Source of the DNA: Saccharum officinarum
Taxonomy: Eukaryota; Streptophyta; Magnoliopsida; Poales; Poaceae
Direction: 5' to 3'
Assembly (NCBI GenBank): GCA_020631735.1
Contig: CM036160.1
Span: 113,132,680 to 113,196,679 of the forward strand
Length of the DNA stretch: 64,000 nt
Shown: piece after piece, positions 33,097-43,877 of the stretch
Layout: the number at the start of each line of letters is the position of its first letter
Numbering within the stretch: the stretch's first letter is position 1
Notes under the pieces: generated by a model
The model's input: the letters and a program-made list of their open reading frames with translations, nothing else
The model's database searches: none
What the model was told of the DNA's origin: nothing
Translations under genes and position numbers: made by a program

Positions 33097-34950
33097 TCTC
33101 TATATACGATTCCTGCAACACAAGCGGGCTAACGGATAGGGCCACATCGTTCGCAAACCCGCTAGCCGTCGGATTCGACCAAGACGTGATATGGACCGTT
33201 CGATCGGGGGCATAGTAGATCTATCACACGTTAAGCTGTGAATCCAGATAGTCACGAATCCTCGCGAACCCACTCGCCAGCGACTCGGCCTCTCCCCGGT
33301 GTGGTTCTCTAGTCCTCCCGGTTCCCGCTGCCCTCCGCCGCCCCCGCACCTCCCTCCTCCTCCTGGTGCGGGCGGGGTACGGGCGCCTCGTGCACGGCAT
33401 TCCTGGCTATACCGGCACGGGTGGGGGCCCCATCGGCCCCGGTGACCCCGGCCGCTCCGGTCTCAGCCATCCCGGCGTGGGCGGGGGCCCCAACTACCCA
33501 TCGACACTGGCGCGGCCGGCGGTGCAGGGGTGGTGGCTCCGGCCACCCCGTAGCGGGCGGCGGATGTAGGCACGTCGGCTGCGGCCACCCCGGCACGGGC
33601 GTGGGGCTTCATCCCCCTTCTGGGTTGTAGCGAATGCGGCATAGGTGGCTTGTCCCTTGGTCAATTGTAACCAGAGGCGGAACCAGCGATTTTGATTAAG
33701 GGGGGCCAGACAAATGTGATCGTATTTTTTAGTGTGATAAAATATACATAATTATATGTTTCAACAAATTTTCAAAAAAATCTACACTACTTCTAACCAA
33801 AATCATCATATTTTAATAAAAATAGGTGAAATTAATATGTTTTGTGCTATAAATACACGGCTGCTAGCCCCCTGGTTCCGTCTCTGACTGTACCCGCACT
33901 CGCGTGTCCCTCAATAGGCTGGTTCCAGACCAAATGGGCCTGAGGCGACATTGAGCTACAGCCGACGGAAGGCCGTACTCCTGCTCTAAACTCACCCCTT
34001 CACTCGCTCCTAGGTGAGGTGAGCCATCGTGAGATGCTTCTGTGCGCAGGGAGATGATCTATCGATTGGTAAGAGATGAACTGTTATTCCTGAATTAGAT
34101 GTGTATGTGTGCCTGATACAATAGTGATGTTTGCCTGGATACTATAGTTTAGTGAGTGAGGATGTGACCTATCTTGCTGCATATGCACATTAATTCGGAT
34201 GTTTGTTTCATGGACTGTTTTAGTTAGAATCTAGAAAGCTAGAATTGAAAATTCAGAAGTGATCTTTCTAATACCGTTGGACGTCTATAATTTTCATGCC
34301 AGTAACCATGTCCCAAATGATTCTGAACCTCAAATTTGTCCATCCATTACATAGGCTTTCACTGAGCTAAGCAAGAATTATCCTTGCCTCTGAACTGCAT
34401 TAGAAGTAGGCATTAAGGTTTAATAAATATTATCCCAACTCATGGTTGAATAAATCTAGCATGCTAATTGGTTGAATTAGTTGTGGAAAAAAATATCTGT
34501 CTAATAGTATATAGAGTATCAGTGATCGAACGTCCGAAATGACACAGACTAAATTTTAGCCCCTAGACTCAAACACCCCCTGTTCTAGAATTTGGATAGT
34601 ATTCATTGCACGTGCATCGAGAGTCCATTGGCTCGTGTGTCACATCATGCCACTTGCATTCAAAATTCAAACGGTTCAGCATTCATCTCTACTGTTTTCA
34701 CAGTATGCACTATTTTTTTGGAATCTACAGTATGCACTACTGGCGTGGATACAAAGGATGCTCATATGGTTCTCAACTATTTATTTTTTTCCTAAAGTTT
34801 TAATGTGCTCTGTACTGATTTAGATAAATAGTTTCCCTCCGTTCCAAATTATAAGTCAATTTTACTTTTTGTGTCATTCATTTTATTATGTATCTAGACA
34901 TATTATTTATCTAGATGCATAGCAAAACGGATGAGTTCCTTCTTAGTTTC
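33097..34950. repeat. Duplicated segment, copy A (partner 36051-37720)
   Basis: From ctctatatacgattcctgca to gcatagcaaaacggatg this is roughly 85-90% alike to 36051-37720 in the same orientation. A GC-rich block (33240-33640) has overlapping ORFs in several frames, including a minus-strand frame starting MPGWPQPTCLH that is partly conserved in copy B. Low complexity and lack of known motifs make coding doubtful. The remainder looks like UTR or intron. It differs from copy B by the MITE at 33672-33889. Confidence 0.75.
33672..33889. mobile_element. hAT-like MITE inserted in duplicated segment copy A
   Basis: Inverted termini cagaggcggaaccag and ctggttccgtctctg. The flanking 8-mers attgtaac/actgtacc are imperfect target duplications. 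Copy B runs uninterrupted through this site (36588, gttgcacccgcac). Confidence 0.8.
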
Positions 34951-36050
34951 ATAATCCACTGATAAGGTCTCCAGTCAAGGATTATATTCCGAATTCAATC
35001 ATACATCATGTCTGCCTTCCTTCTCTTAGCTATACATTTCTGTAAACTCTAATTTTCAAAAAAAAAATCTGTAAACTCTCACTTGTCCTAGGTACCTTAC
35101 AAAATTTGTGTATCAAAGTACCTAACAAAGATGCCAAGGTGGAAATGGCTCACCAGTCGTACTCCCCTAACCATATTGGTGCATTTGTTCTCACCAAGAT
35201 TAATCAACATTATCGCCTTACTGTGTTGTTGCATAGTTTAGCACGTTTTTAGGGAGCCACATATTTATATACTCGTTGTTCATAATCTCCAAGCCACATC
35301 TAAGGGCTCGAAACTTTAATCATTTAGCTATCCTGCCAGCTGGTTGTTTGGACTCTAGTTCTGGATTTCAGAACTAACAGTTCAGGATTGGAAAAGAAGT
35401 CTACCTAACCTACCCCTCCTTTTCTTGCAACAACAAAGTAAAATTGGAGACCCTTCAGGAAAGGCAAAGGAGAAAGTGTGCTCGTGCTGCATGCCTGCAT
35501 GGACCACCACATCTCTTTGGGCTCTTGGCATGTCACATCCCTACTGACGCATCAGGCATGCCGAATGCAGAGGCAGAGGGCAGACGAGGCGGCTGCACTG
35601 GAAGGGAAAACGAAAGAGAAGAAACATTCCTGCACGAGCACACTACCGGACCAGTGCAGCCGCTCTGCCTTTACAGCCGGAGGGGCGCAGGGCGCTGCTG
35701 CAGGTCAACTTCGCAATCGACCTCCGCTGCTTTGCCCACATGCACGGTTAGTTGCTTGCACGTCCGCCTTGTTCGTCATTAAGAAAATGTTGAGCCATCT
35801 CTTGGTTTGAGCACTGCACCCATAAAACAGTCATATTTAAATGAATCTTTGTGAGTGCATATTCATATATGGTCATGATAATATGAAACACATGGATTCA
35901 GAAAACAATAATGCTAATCGGAGATAAAACAAAAGATAATAGCATTAAGATGTTGCGGCAAAGTACCACAGAACGTCAAAATGCTCACCGAAGGCCTTTA
36001 AGGGTTTAATAGATAGAGTTAGAAAACAAAAGAAATCATAGTGTCAAGAA
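34951..36050. other. Spacer between the duplicated segments, no gene seen
   Basis: Mixed composition. Overlapping plus-strand ORFs at 35444-35810 (110-112 codons) have no recognisable motif or consistent codon pattern. A truncated Stowaway-like end lies just left, at 34835-34945. Confidence 0.45.
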
Positions 36051-37720
36051 TCTCTATATACGATTCCTGCACCAAAAACGAGATAACAGATAGGTCCACA
36101 TCACCCACAAACCCGCTAGTGGTCGGATCTGACCAAGACATGATATGGACTGTTCGATCGGGAGCGTAGCAGATCTATCACCCGTTAAGCTGTGAACCCA
36201 CTCGCCAGCGACTCGGCCTCTCCCCGGTGCGGTTCTCTCAACCAGTCCACCCGGCTCCCGCCGCCCCCGCACCTCCCTCCTCCTCCAAGCGCGGGCGGGG
36301 TACGAGCGCCGCGTGCGTGGCATTCCGGCCATACTGGCACGGGTGGGGGCCCCATCGGCCCCGGCGACCCCAGCCGCTCCGGTCTCGACCATCCCGGCGT
36401 GGGCAGGGCCCCAGCTGCCCATGCGAACCCGGCGCGGTCGGTGGTGCGGGCGTGGCGGCTCCGGCCACCCCGTAGCAGGCGGCAAGTGCAGGCACGTCGG
36501 CTGTGGCCACCCCGGCACATGCGTGGGCCTCGATCCCCCTTCCGGGTTGTAGCGAATGCGGCATCGACGGCTTGTCCCTTGGTCAGTTGCACCCGCACTC
36601 GAGTGTCCCTCAATAGGCTGGTTCCCAGACCAAATGAGCTTGAGACGACGTCAAGCTACAGCCGACGGAAGGCCGTACTCCTCCTCTGACCTCACCCCTT
36701 CGTCCGCTCCTAGGTGAGGTGAACCATCGTGAGATGCTTGTGTGCAGGGAGATGACCTATCGATTGGCAAGAGATGAACTGTTATTCCTGAGTTAGATGT
36801 GTATGTGTGCCTGAATACAATAGTGATGTTTGCCTGGGTACTATAGTTTAGTGAGTGAGGATGTGACCTATCTTGCTGCATATGCACATTCGGATGTTTG
36901 TTTCATGGACTGTTTTAGTTAGAATCTAGAAAGCTAGAACTGAAAACTCAGAGCTGAACTTTTTAACACCGTTGCACGTCAGCAATTTTCATGCCAGTAA
37001 CCCTAATTTGTCCAGCCATTACTTATGCTTGAACTAAGCTAAGCAAGAATTATCCTCGCCTCTGAACTGCATTAGAAGTAGGCATTAAGGTTTAATAAAT
37101 ACTATCCCAACTCATGGTTGAATAAATCTAGTATGCTAATTGGTTGAATTAGTTGTTGAAAAATATCTATCTAATAGTATATAGAATATCAGTGATCGAA
37201 CGTCCTGATATGACACGAACTAAACTTCAGCTCCTGAGTCAAATGCCCTGAATGGTTCCATAATTTGCACAGTATTCCCTGCACGTGCATCGAGAGTTCG
37301 TCAGCTCGTGTGTCACATCATGCCACTTGCATTCGGCATTCATCTGTACTATTTTCACAGTATGCAGTATTTTTTTTTAGGAATCTATGGTATGCACTAT
37401 TGGCGTGGATACAAAGGATGCTCATATGGTTCTCAACTTTTTATTGGCCCTGTTCGGCAGGCTGTTTTTTTGGCTTATAAACCGGCTGTGGCTGATTTAC
37501 TGTGAGAGAAAAATATTGTTCCACGGCTGATAAGCCGTGCTGATAAGCTCAGCCGAACAGGGGGATTTTTTTTCCTAAAGTTTTAAGGTGCTCTCTACTG
37601 ATTTGGATAAATAGTTTCCCTCTGTTCTAAATTATAAGTCGTTTTGACTTTTTTGTTTCATTCATTTTATTATGTATCTAAACATATTATTTATCTAGAT
37701 GCATAGCAAAACGGATGTAC
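36051..37720. repeat. Duplicated segment, copy B
   Basis: Partner of 33097-34950. Here an extra small element (37446-37564) is inserted, and the Stowaway-type element is full length (37618-37760). The minus-strand frame starting MPGWPQPTCLH extends to 154 codons, but its sequence is low in complexity. Confidence 0.75.
37446..37564. mobile_element. Small hAT-like MITE, about 118 bp
   Basis: Inverted termini ggccctgttcggc and gccgaacagggg; internal segments ggcttataaaccggctg and cggctgataagccgtgc also pair, giving a foldback. Missing from copy A. Confidence 0.75.
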
Positions 37721-37760
37721 CAAAAAATCAAAGTGACTTATAATTTGGAAAGGTGGGAGT
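37618..37760. mobile_element. Stowaway-type MITE
   Basis: The left end ccctctgttctaaattataa pairs with the right end ttataatttggaaaggtggg, the hallmark CTCCCTCCGT family of grass Stowaways. It is flanked by TA. Copy A has only its left part. Confidence 0.7.
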
Positions 37761-37974
37761 AGTTGAATAGGTGCAATTTTAGTATATTGTGGTTTCATGA
37801 TTGCACCTGCTACTCCTTTGTACAATTTGATCCGCACCTAACTTGTGATAGGATGCAATGATAAACAAATGCCAACTGCAGTACTGCTTGATGGCTGCTT
37901 CCTGCAATTTGGTGGGCTGGTGTTGTACGTCATATCTCTGACTCTGGCAAGCATGATTATGTATCTTCCTGGAG

Positions 37975-38240
37975 GATTTTTTTTATTTTTAGCCCAAATT
38001 TAAAACAAATTTTAAATTTAACCTGTGTTTAAAATTTTTTTTAAATCTAACCCGTTTGGCCCCGCCACCATACATGGCGGGGCAAATGCACTGAACCCCG
38101 CCATGCATGGTGGCGGGGTGCAGGTCCCACGTGACACGCTGTAGGCCAGCATGGAAAGGAGTACCCCGCCATGATGCATGGCGGGGTACCCCTAACCCGC
38201 CATGCATCATGGCGGGGTACAACCCCGCCCATTTAAAAGC
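37975..38240 (+). repeat. Left terminal inverted repeat of the MULE
   Basis: Pairs with 43590-43869. It contains four nested palindromes, for example ccccgccatgcatggtggcg and the adjacent pair around 38163-38222 (gtaccccgccatgatgcat mirrored). It presumably holds transposase binding sites and the promoter for the GRF gene, by analogy with MuDR. Confidence 0.82.
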
Positions 38241-38539
38241 TCGGGTATTTCTTGTTTTTGGCTATTCATCCATTCCATTTCCCGCAGCGCCCCTCTCCGC
38301 CCCAGGGCCGAGCTCCCCTCCCCTCAGCACCCTTCTCCGGCGCCCCTCCCTCCTAGGGCCCCTCCCCGTCGGCTAGCGGCCCATCGTCGGACCTTGTTCC
38401 GGCCACCCCTTCTCTGCGTCCATCGTTGTAGTATGTTTGGTTAATGTATTTAGTAAAGTTATATTAGTTTTTATCGTATTGATATTGTACATTATATAAG
38501 TGATATGTGTTTTGTGTAGAAATCATTTCGTGTTATTAG

Positions 38540-40440
38540 ATGGAGGACTCGTATCGTGAGGCGATTTGGAGGAAAAAGGGTCGTCCTAGAGAGATGTACC
38601 CCGACGTGTCTTGCAAGGATGCGCCCGTTCCTCCCGAGGAACCTTTCCCTAACTGTGACTGTGGTCATCCGGCGCACGTGAGCCAGTCGAGACATCCAGA
38701 TACTGCGGCTCGTTGCTTCTACACATGTTATAGTTGTAGCGTAAGTAATTGTGCCCTTTGTTTTTCTTATTGGTTTCTGATGTTGTATTCGCGATGAGAT
38801 AATTCAAACTTTTTTGTAGCCATACTTCCGGTGCATTTTCTTCCAATGGATCGACGGTCCGGACAAGTTTGACCTAAGGATTCTCCTTTTCTACCCCGGC
38901 GTTGATCATTGCAAGCGTGAGGTGTTTACTCGCTGGGTTCCGCCCCCTTCTAACCCTCCTCCTATGACGGAGGAAGAGAAGGCCGTAGCATCGGCACGGC
39001 GGCTCGAGGATCCTCCAAAGTGCCTTTGCGGAGAGCAAGCCGTGATAAACCCACGCAATGAACAAGAGTTCATTTGTCCTCTACGACATGAGGTAATGTT
39101 TGAGTGAACCTTGGAATGTCATGTCCTATATGTGTGTTTTACTGTTTTGATTTTGTAGGATCATGATTTTCCAAAGTGTCGTTTCAAGGAATGGGTCTAT
39201 GGTCCAAAGAGCCATTGGCCGGAGCCGGAGAAGAATGAGGAGGTGCCAGACTGGAAGAAGAAGAGGAGGTCTATTGCGCCTCCTGTGATGTGCAAATGTG
39301 GTGTTGAAGCTAGCTACGGCCTTTTCCCTTCAGGCCTTGGGATTGGGCACTTCTGTGGCCACATGATCGATTATGACGAGGTTTGCTAGGACTGTTGACA
39401 CTTAGTGCTAATGTTTTATTTTGTTTGCTTTGGTACGCTAACTTTGTATTCATCTATTTGTTGCAACAGAGCACTCAGAAATGCAAATGGGAATCATATG
39501 ATGATGTGTATAAGTTCAAGGATGAGTATAAGACAATGGTAGCACTTCGCAAGATGAGAGGATATCCTGCAAACTACGTCACTGATTTCGTTAAGAACCA
39601 TAAGAAGAAAATGCTACGACGGGCCCAAGACCTGCGTGTTCGTAACCCGGAGAGTATTGCGTGGAAGAAGTGGTACGAGCAAAAGAAGGATGTAGAGGAG
39701 TACTAGGCACGGAAGGCTGAAGAGGATGCAAGGAAGGCTGCAGAGGAGGCTGCGAGAGCAGAGATGCAAGGCTTGAACGATACTATTGACTCATTATGTG
39801 CGAGTGAGTCATTGCGTTTTTGGAAACTCAATCTTCTTTGTTTGCCTGTCAATAAAGTCATTGCAAAGATCATGTTAATTGTTTACATTTTGTACTTGCA
39901 GAGATTGGATGCACCGGCAACTGGCAAGCAGATGTGGCTCGTGCTAGGTACATGGAGAATAGGACACTAAAGCGGGACGCAGGAGTTGGTGGCACCGCAA
40001 GCCGTCCGATTGTGGTTGAAGAGGAGGCCGAGCCGGAGGAAGACGACGACACCGGAAGGATAGGCGAGCTCATTCGTCTAGCCGAAGAATTGGGCTACCC
40101 TCAGGACGAGGATGCCTACGACATGGGAAGGATAGCCGAGCTACTTCGTCTTGCAGAGGAGTTAGGACCGATGCCCGAGGAGGATGTTGAATTAGAGGAG
40201 GGTCAGGCAGCGTACCACAGCCATAAGACACCGCTGTTCGACGCATGGGGGCCAACAGATATGACCGAAGAAGAGGCCAAGTTGTACTCTCAGGCCGCGG
40301 ACGAGGCGGAGGCGGCTTACTACCGGCGTCAGGCCTCTCAGGCCAAGGCAGTCGAGGCCAGCAAGGGTAAGAAGGTTGTAGTGGAGGATTCAGAGTCCGA
40401 AGACGAGTTGCTTACGCAGTGGTGCACGCAATTTGATTGA
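38540..40440 (+). pseudogene. MULE-borne gene with three GRF-like zinc-finger blocks, interrupted by one in-frame stop
   Basis: Five exons with consensus splice sites: 38540-38740, 38820-39092, 39159-39380, 39470-39803, 39902-40440; 1569 nt in frame (522 codons plus stop). Three cysteine blocks of GRF type occur. Block 1 has CDCGHPAH and RCFYTC, then CIFFQWIDGP. Block 2 has CLCGEQAV and FICPL, then CRFKEWVYGP. Block 3 has CKCGVEASYG and HFCGHMIDYDE, then CKWESYDD. A basic helical region follows, then an Ala/Glu/Arg coiled coil, and an acidic C-terminus with a duplicated GRI.EL.RLAEELG unit (about 395-430). Codon 311 (39704-39706) is TAG, inside the coiled coil, while the frame stays open to 40438. 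Either it makes a 310-residue protein or it is a recent pseudogene. GRF fingers bind single-stranded nucleic acid in other proteins; the role here is unknown. Confidence 0.75.
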
Positions 40441-40448
40441 CGTATAAG

Positions 40449-40700
40449 TGTCATTGTAATAATTTGCATTGTCATGTCTTCACGTCGTCGTTGTTAGTGT
40501 TTGTCATTTGTAGTGGCTTAGAAACTTTGTGTGGTGTAGTTTGTCAGTGTTGTACTTTGAAACATGTCATTGTAATAATTTGCATTGTCATGTCTTCACG
40601 TCGTCGTTGTTAGTGTTTGTCATTTGTAGTGGCTTACAAACTTTGTGTGGTGTAGTTTGTCAGTGTTGTACTTTGAAACATGTCATTGTAATAATTTTCA
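40449..40700. repeat. 116 bp tandem duplication in the GRF gene 3' region
   Basis: The unit beginning tgtcattgtaataatttgca repeats with offset 116 and about two differences. A partial third copy begins at 40681. Confidence 0.9.
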
Positions 40701-40793
40701 TTATCACATCTTCATTCGTTTCATTTGTTGGTCCACTCACTAAGATTGTTGTGTGGTTTATCCGTGCAGTTTATAAATGCAGTTTCTTAGTGC

Positions 40794-40935
40794 AGTTCCT
40801 GCGTGCCCGCAGTTTCAGGGCCACCCCGCCATGGGTGGGGGCGGGTTAGGGGTACCCCGCCATGTATGGCGGGGTACCCCTAACCCGCCCCCACCCATGG
40901 CGGGGTGGCCCTGAAACTGCGGGCACGCAGGAACT
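40794..40935. repeat. Near-perfect 142 bp palindrome at the centre of the MULE
   Basis: 70 of 71 base pairs match, with no spacer; only the central pair (40864/40865) fails. The inner part (taccccgccatg...catggcggggta and its flank cccctaacccgcc) is shared with the terminal inverted repeats. It lies between the 3' ends of the two convergent genes. Confidence 0.92.
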
Positions 40936-41264
40936 ATGCCTACATTTTGCGTCAGCTGAGCGTGACAAATGCAGACATGCCATGTTGAGTCATTTACAGC
41001 AAGTTTACGGAAGCCATGGCATGAAGAATTGCGTTTACGCCAAAGATTAAACGAGTGTTACCAACTACATTAGTCCAATCGAAATAACCAAGTAGAGTAC
41101 TGCTGCTACACCTACACATAATTTAATTGTTCTAGCACTATATAACTATGATAACATGTGTTCGGCGCATGCTAAATATGACTACTCTACTAATCGCCAG
41201 GGGTGTAGGGGTCTCGCGGTCTCCGTCGCCTCCTCGGATTCGTAGGGACCACGTTGCTTCTCCA

Positions 41265-42699
41265 GCCAACGTCTGTGCGGTCCCGTTGCTGCCTCTCGCG
41301 CTGCCGCCTATGTCCATCGCACACAAAATGCGTGGAACCCTGTTATAGGCTTCCTCCCAGCTACCCCAGCGAATTGCCAGGGCAATTTGCTTTGCCCGCA
41401 AGCCTTTCCATACGTGACCTCATACCCAACAAATATGACTATGGTCTCCTGCAAGAAAGACACCGATACGTCGTTGTCCTTATCTACAAGACCCAATATA
41501 CGACGGGCTAGGTACCGAGCCGTTAACTGGGGATGGTACCTTTTACCCTCATTAGTCTGGCATCTGTGCGGCTGTTCCACTGAAGTTACCTTCCACTTAC
41601 TATCACTCCGCCTCTTTCGTGCATTCAACTTCCACAAGCACGGGAATCCAGCCTTACATAATATGTGGAATTTTACCTCCTTGTCAGAATGTCGAACCGT
41701 GTAAGGCCTATGATGATACACAGCATAGTCCTGAAGGAACAACTTCATCTCAGACATCGTATTGAAAAGCATTCTCTTCCTCAGTATTAAATTTTTATGG
41801 TTGTACAATGATTCCTTACACATCTGCAAACCCGTGTCACAAACTGCCATATGCGACATACTTACATCGTTATAATTTGGCACACCGGTAAAGGGCAAGC
41901 CAGCCTCCCTCAGCTGTGTAAGCTCTGCCGATGTATAAGAGGGTGGTGCAACGTATTGTTGTGGCTCCCTAACCCTGCTTCATCCTTCATATTCCACTCC
42001 ATCATCTGGATAACCGGTGGCTAATGTGTCCTGACTCTGCATGCCATGAAGTACCTCAAGCGGTACTCCTGAGGGCATGCCACGAACTGGTGTACACATG
42101 GCAGGTGCACCTCCAGAGGGCATGGCTTCAACCGGTGCTCGCATGGCATGTGGACCTCCTTCCTCATTTCCTGAATCATCAGAATCAGTGCTAACATCAT
42201 CACCAATCATTTCCTCCTCTGCCGCCTCCTCCTTCTGTTCAAACTCGTCTACATCAAAATCATTGCTTATATGACCAACTGGAGAAGAATGAACCCGCTC
42301 CTGCGTCAAATTACCATCCAAGTCCATACTCTCCATAGTTTGTTGCATCTGCACACCACAATCTCCTAGAGTACCACTGTCGAAGGACGGCTCCTCATTC
42401 TCAACATTCTCCAGCACCAACTCAGCCATGCCGACATTCGAACCTTGGATGACCCTATTATATCGGGACCACTCTGCTTGGTTGCACAAGTCCATCATCA
42501 CATAGTGTGCCCTATTCTTTCCAACATCGAACCTACCCTTTAGTGTGAAAGCCTCGCCAAACTTCAAACTCAAACGGTCACATAGATCGCGGAAACTAGG
42601 GGTGCCATCAAACCATTCCAATTCTTCATACATATCCTCAAACTGGCAATCCTCTCTCCTAACACTTCCTCCGTAAAAAACTCTTACACCGTAATCCAT
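41265..42699 (-). pseudogene. mudrA-type transposase, N-terminal half only, broken
   Basis: On the minus strand, an ORF from 42699 (starting MDYGVRVFYGGSV) runs 239 codons to a TGA at 41977-41979. It continues in the same frame through the MULE DNA-binding domain (MuDR N-terminal type): LRKRMLFNTMSEMKLFLQDY, TVRHSDKEVKFHILCKAGFP, WKVTSVEQPHRCQ. Near 41395, a single missing base after YGKA shifts to the frame that continues AKQIALAIRWGSWEEAYNRV. Homology ends around 41300; the DDE catalytic domain and SWIM zinc finger are absent. One nonsense and one frameshift thus sit on top of a large truncation. The preceding region (42000-42400) encodes an acidic linker with repeats. Confidence 0.85.
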
Positions 42700-42739
42700 C
42701 TACAAAACGATTTGACATCCGATTATCAACTGACCAATA

Positions 42740-43200
42740 TGGTAGCACTAATTACTACATAACTAACTAACTAACCTTACTTACCTACCACGTAACTAAC
42801 TTACTTAGTAACTAAATAACTAATATTAACTAATAACATCCGAATAACTAATAATCGTTAACTAATTAACTAATAACTAAATAACTAATACGAACCCATT
42901 AACTAAAAACTAATATTAACTAACTATCAAAAATATCGTTAACTACAAATGATCGTTAACTAACTAAATAACTAATATTAATCGTTATCTAACTAAATAA
43001 CTAACTAACTACAAATAATATTAACTAACTAACTAACTACAAATAATCGTTAACTAACTAAATAACTAAATAACTAACTAAATAATTCAATAACTAACTA
43101 AATAACTAATGTTAAATAACTAAATAATCGTTTAATACAAAGAATAATAAATAATTAACTAAATAAATAATAATAACTTAATAATATTTACTACAAATAA
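42740..43200. repeat. Low-complexity TAACTAAC-type region in the MULE
   Basis: About 450 bp of degenerate taactaac/aaataactaata repeats between the transposase start codon and the GC-rich subterminal region. Strong strand asymmetry: very little G on the plus strand. Confidence 0.9.
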
Positions 43201-43224
43201 ATAATAGTAACGACAGAATAAAAA

Positions 43225-43589
43225 ATTTTACAGTAAAACGGGTTGCGGCGGCGCGACGAGGTTGGCCGGGCGGCGGCGTGCCGGGGCCGGGCCGGGGTGC
43301 GACGGTCCGCGGCCGGGGTGGCGGCGCGGGAACGGCGGCCGGAGACGCGGCCGAGGGCGCGGTGGCCGGGGCCGCGGCGGCGGGGGCGCTGCGGGAGCGG
43401 CGGCGCGGTGGGGCGCGGTCGGGCATGGCGGGGCGCGGCGGGGAGCGGCCGGGGCGCGGGGGAGGGGCTCCGGGCGACGGTGACGGCTCCGGCGGCGGCT
43501 CGGCGTCGCTGGGGGCGCGGGCAACGGCGGCGGCGCGGCTGCAAATGCGGGGCGTCGGCCGAGCGGGCGTGGCGGGGCGCGGCTTTTAT
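43225..43589. other. Very GC-rich subterminal region of the MULE
   Basis: About 365 bp, over 80% G+C, with G-rich plus strand. Long overlapping ORFs appear in several frames, as expected from lack of stops in GC-rich DNA. It is probably the promoter/CpG-rich leader upstream of the transposase gene. Confidence 0.6.
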
Positions 43590-43869
43590 TTAGGCCGTGC
43601 CCCGCCATGATGGGTGGCGGGGTGTAACGCGCCATGATGGGTGGCGGGTTTGGCCTACCCCGCCACGCATCATGGCGGGGTACGCCCGGGTGGCATGCCA
43701 CGTCCCCCCGCCACGTGGGACCTGTACCCCACCACCATGCATGGCGGGATTCAGTGCATTTGCCCCACTATGCATGGTGGCGGGGCCAAACGGGTTAGAT
43801 TTTAAAAAAATCAAACGTGGGTTAAATTTAAAATTTGTTTCAAATTTGGACTAAAAATAAAAAAAATTC
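43590..43869 (-). repeat. Right terminal inverted repeat of the MULE
   Basis: Complement of 37975-38240, with substitutions and small indels. It contains hairpins such as tgatgggtggcggg near 43612 and ccccgccacgcatcatgg near 43659. Confidence 0.82.
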
Positions 43870-43877
43870 TCCTGGAG

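Larger units (their letters stand above)
37975..43869. mobile_element. Mutator-like element (MULE) with two convergent genes
   Basis: It starts gattttttttatttttag and ends ctaaaaataaaaaaaattc, flanked by tcctggag (37967-37974; 43870-43877; 8 of 9 bp match if extended by one base). Terminal inverted repeats are about 265 bp and roughly 85% alike, rich in ccccgccatg/catggcgggg hairpins. A plus-strand GRF-zinc-finger gene (38540-40440) and a minus-strand mudrA-type transposase remnant (about 41270-42699) point inward, as mudrB and mudrA do in maize MuDR. The transposase lacks its catalytic half, so the copy is non-autonomous. MULE class is established by the transposase domain, long TIRs and an 8-9 bp duplication. 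Confidence 0.85.

Noticed and set aside
33309..33596. Secreted or proline-rich protein on the minus strand
   Set aside because: Partly conserved in the duplicate but low complexity, no domain, frame lost downstream.
43228..43701. Overlapping long ORFs in the GC-rich MULE subterminal region
   Set aside because: Open in several frames on both strands because stop codons are rare in such composition. Proline/arginine-rich low complexity, without domain.
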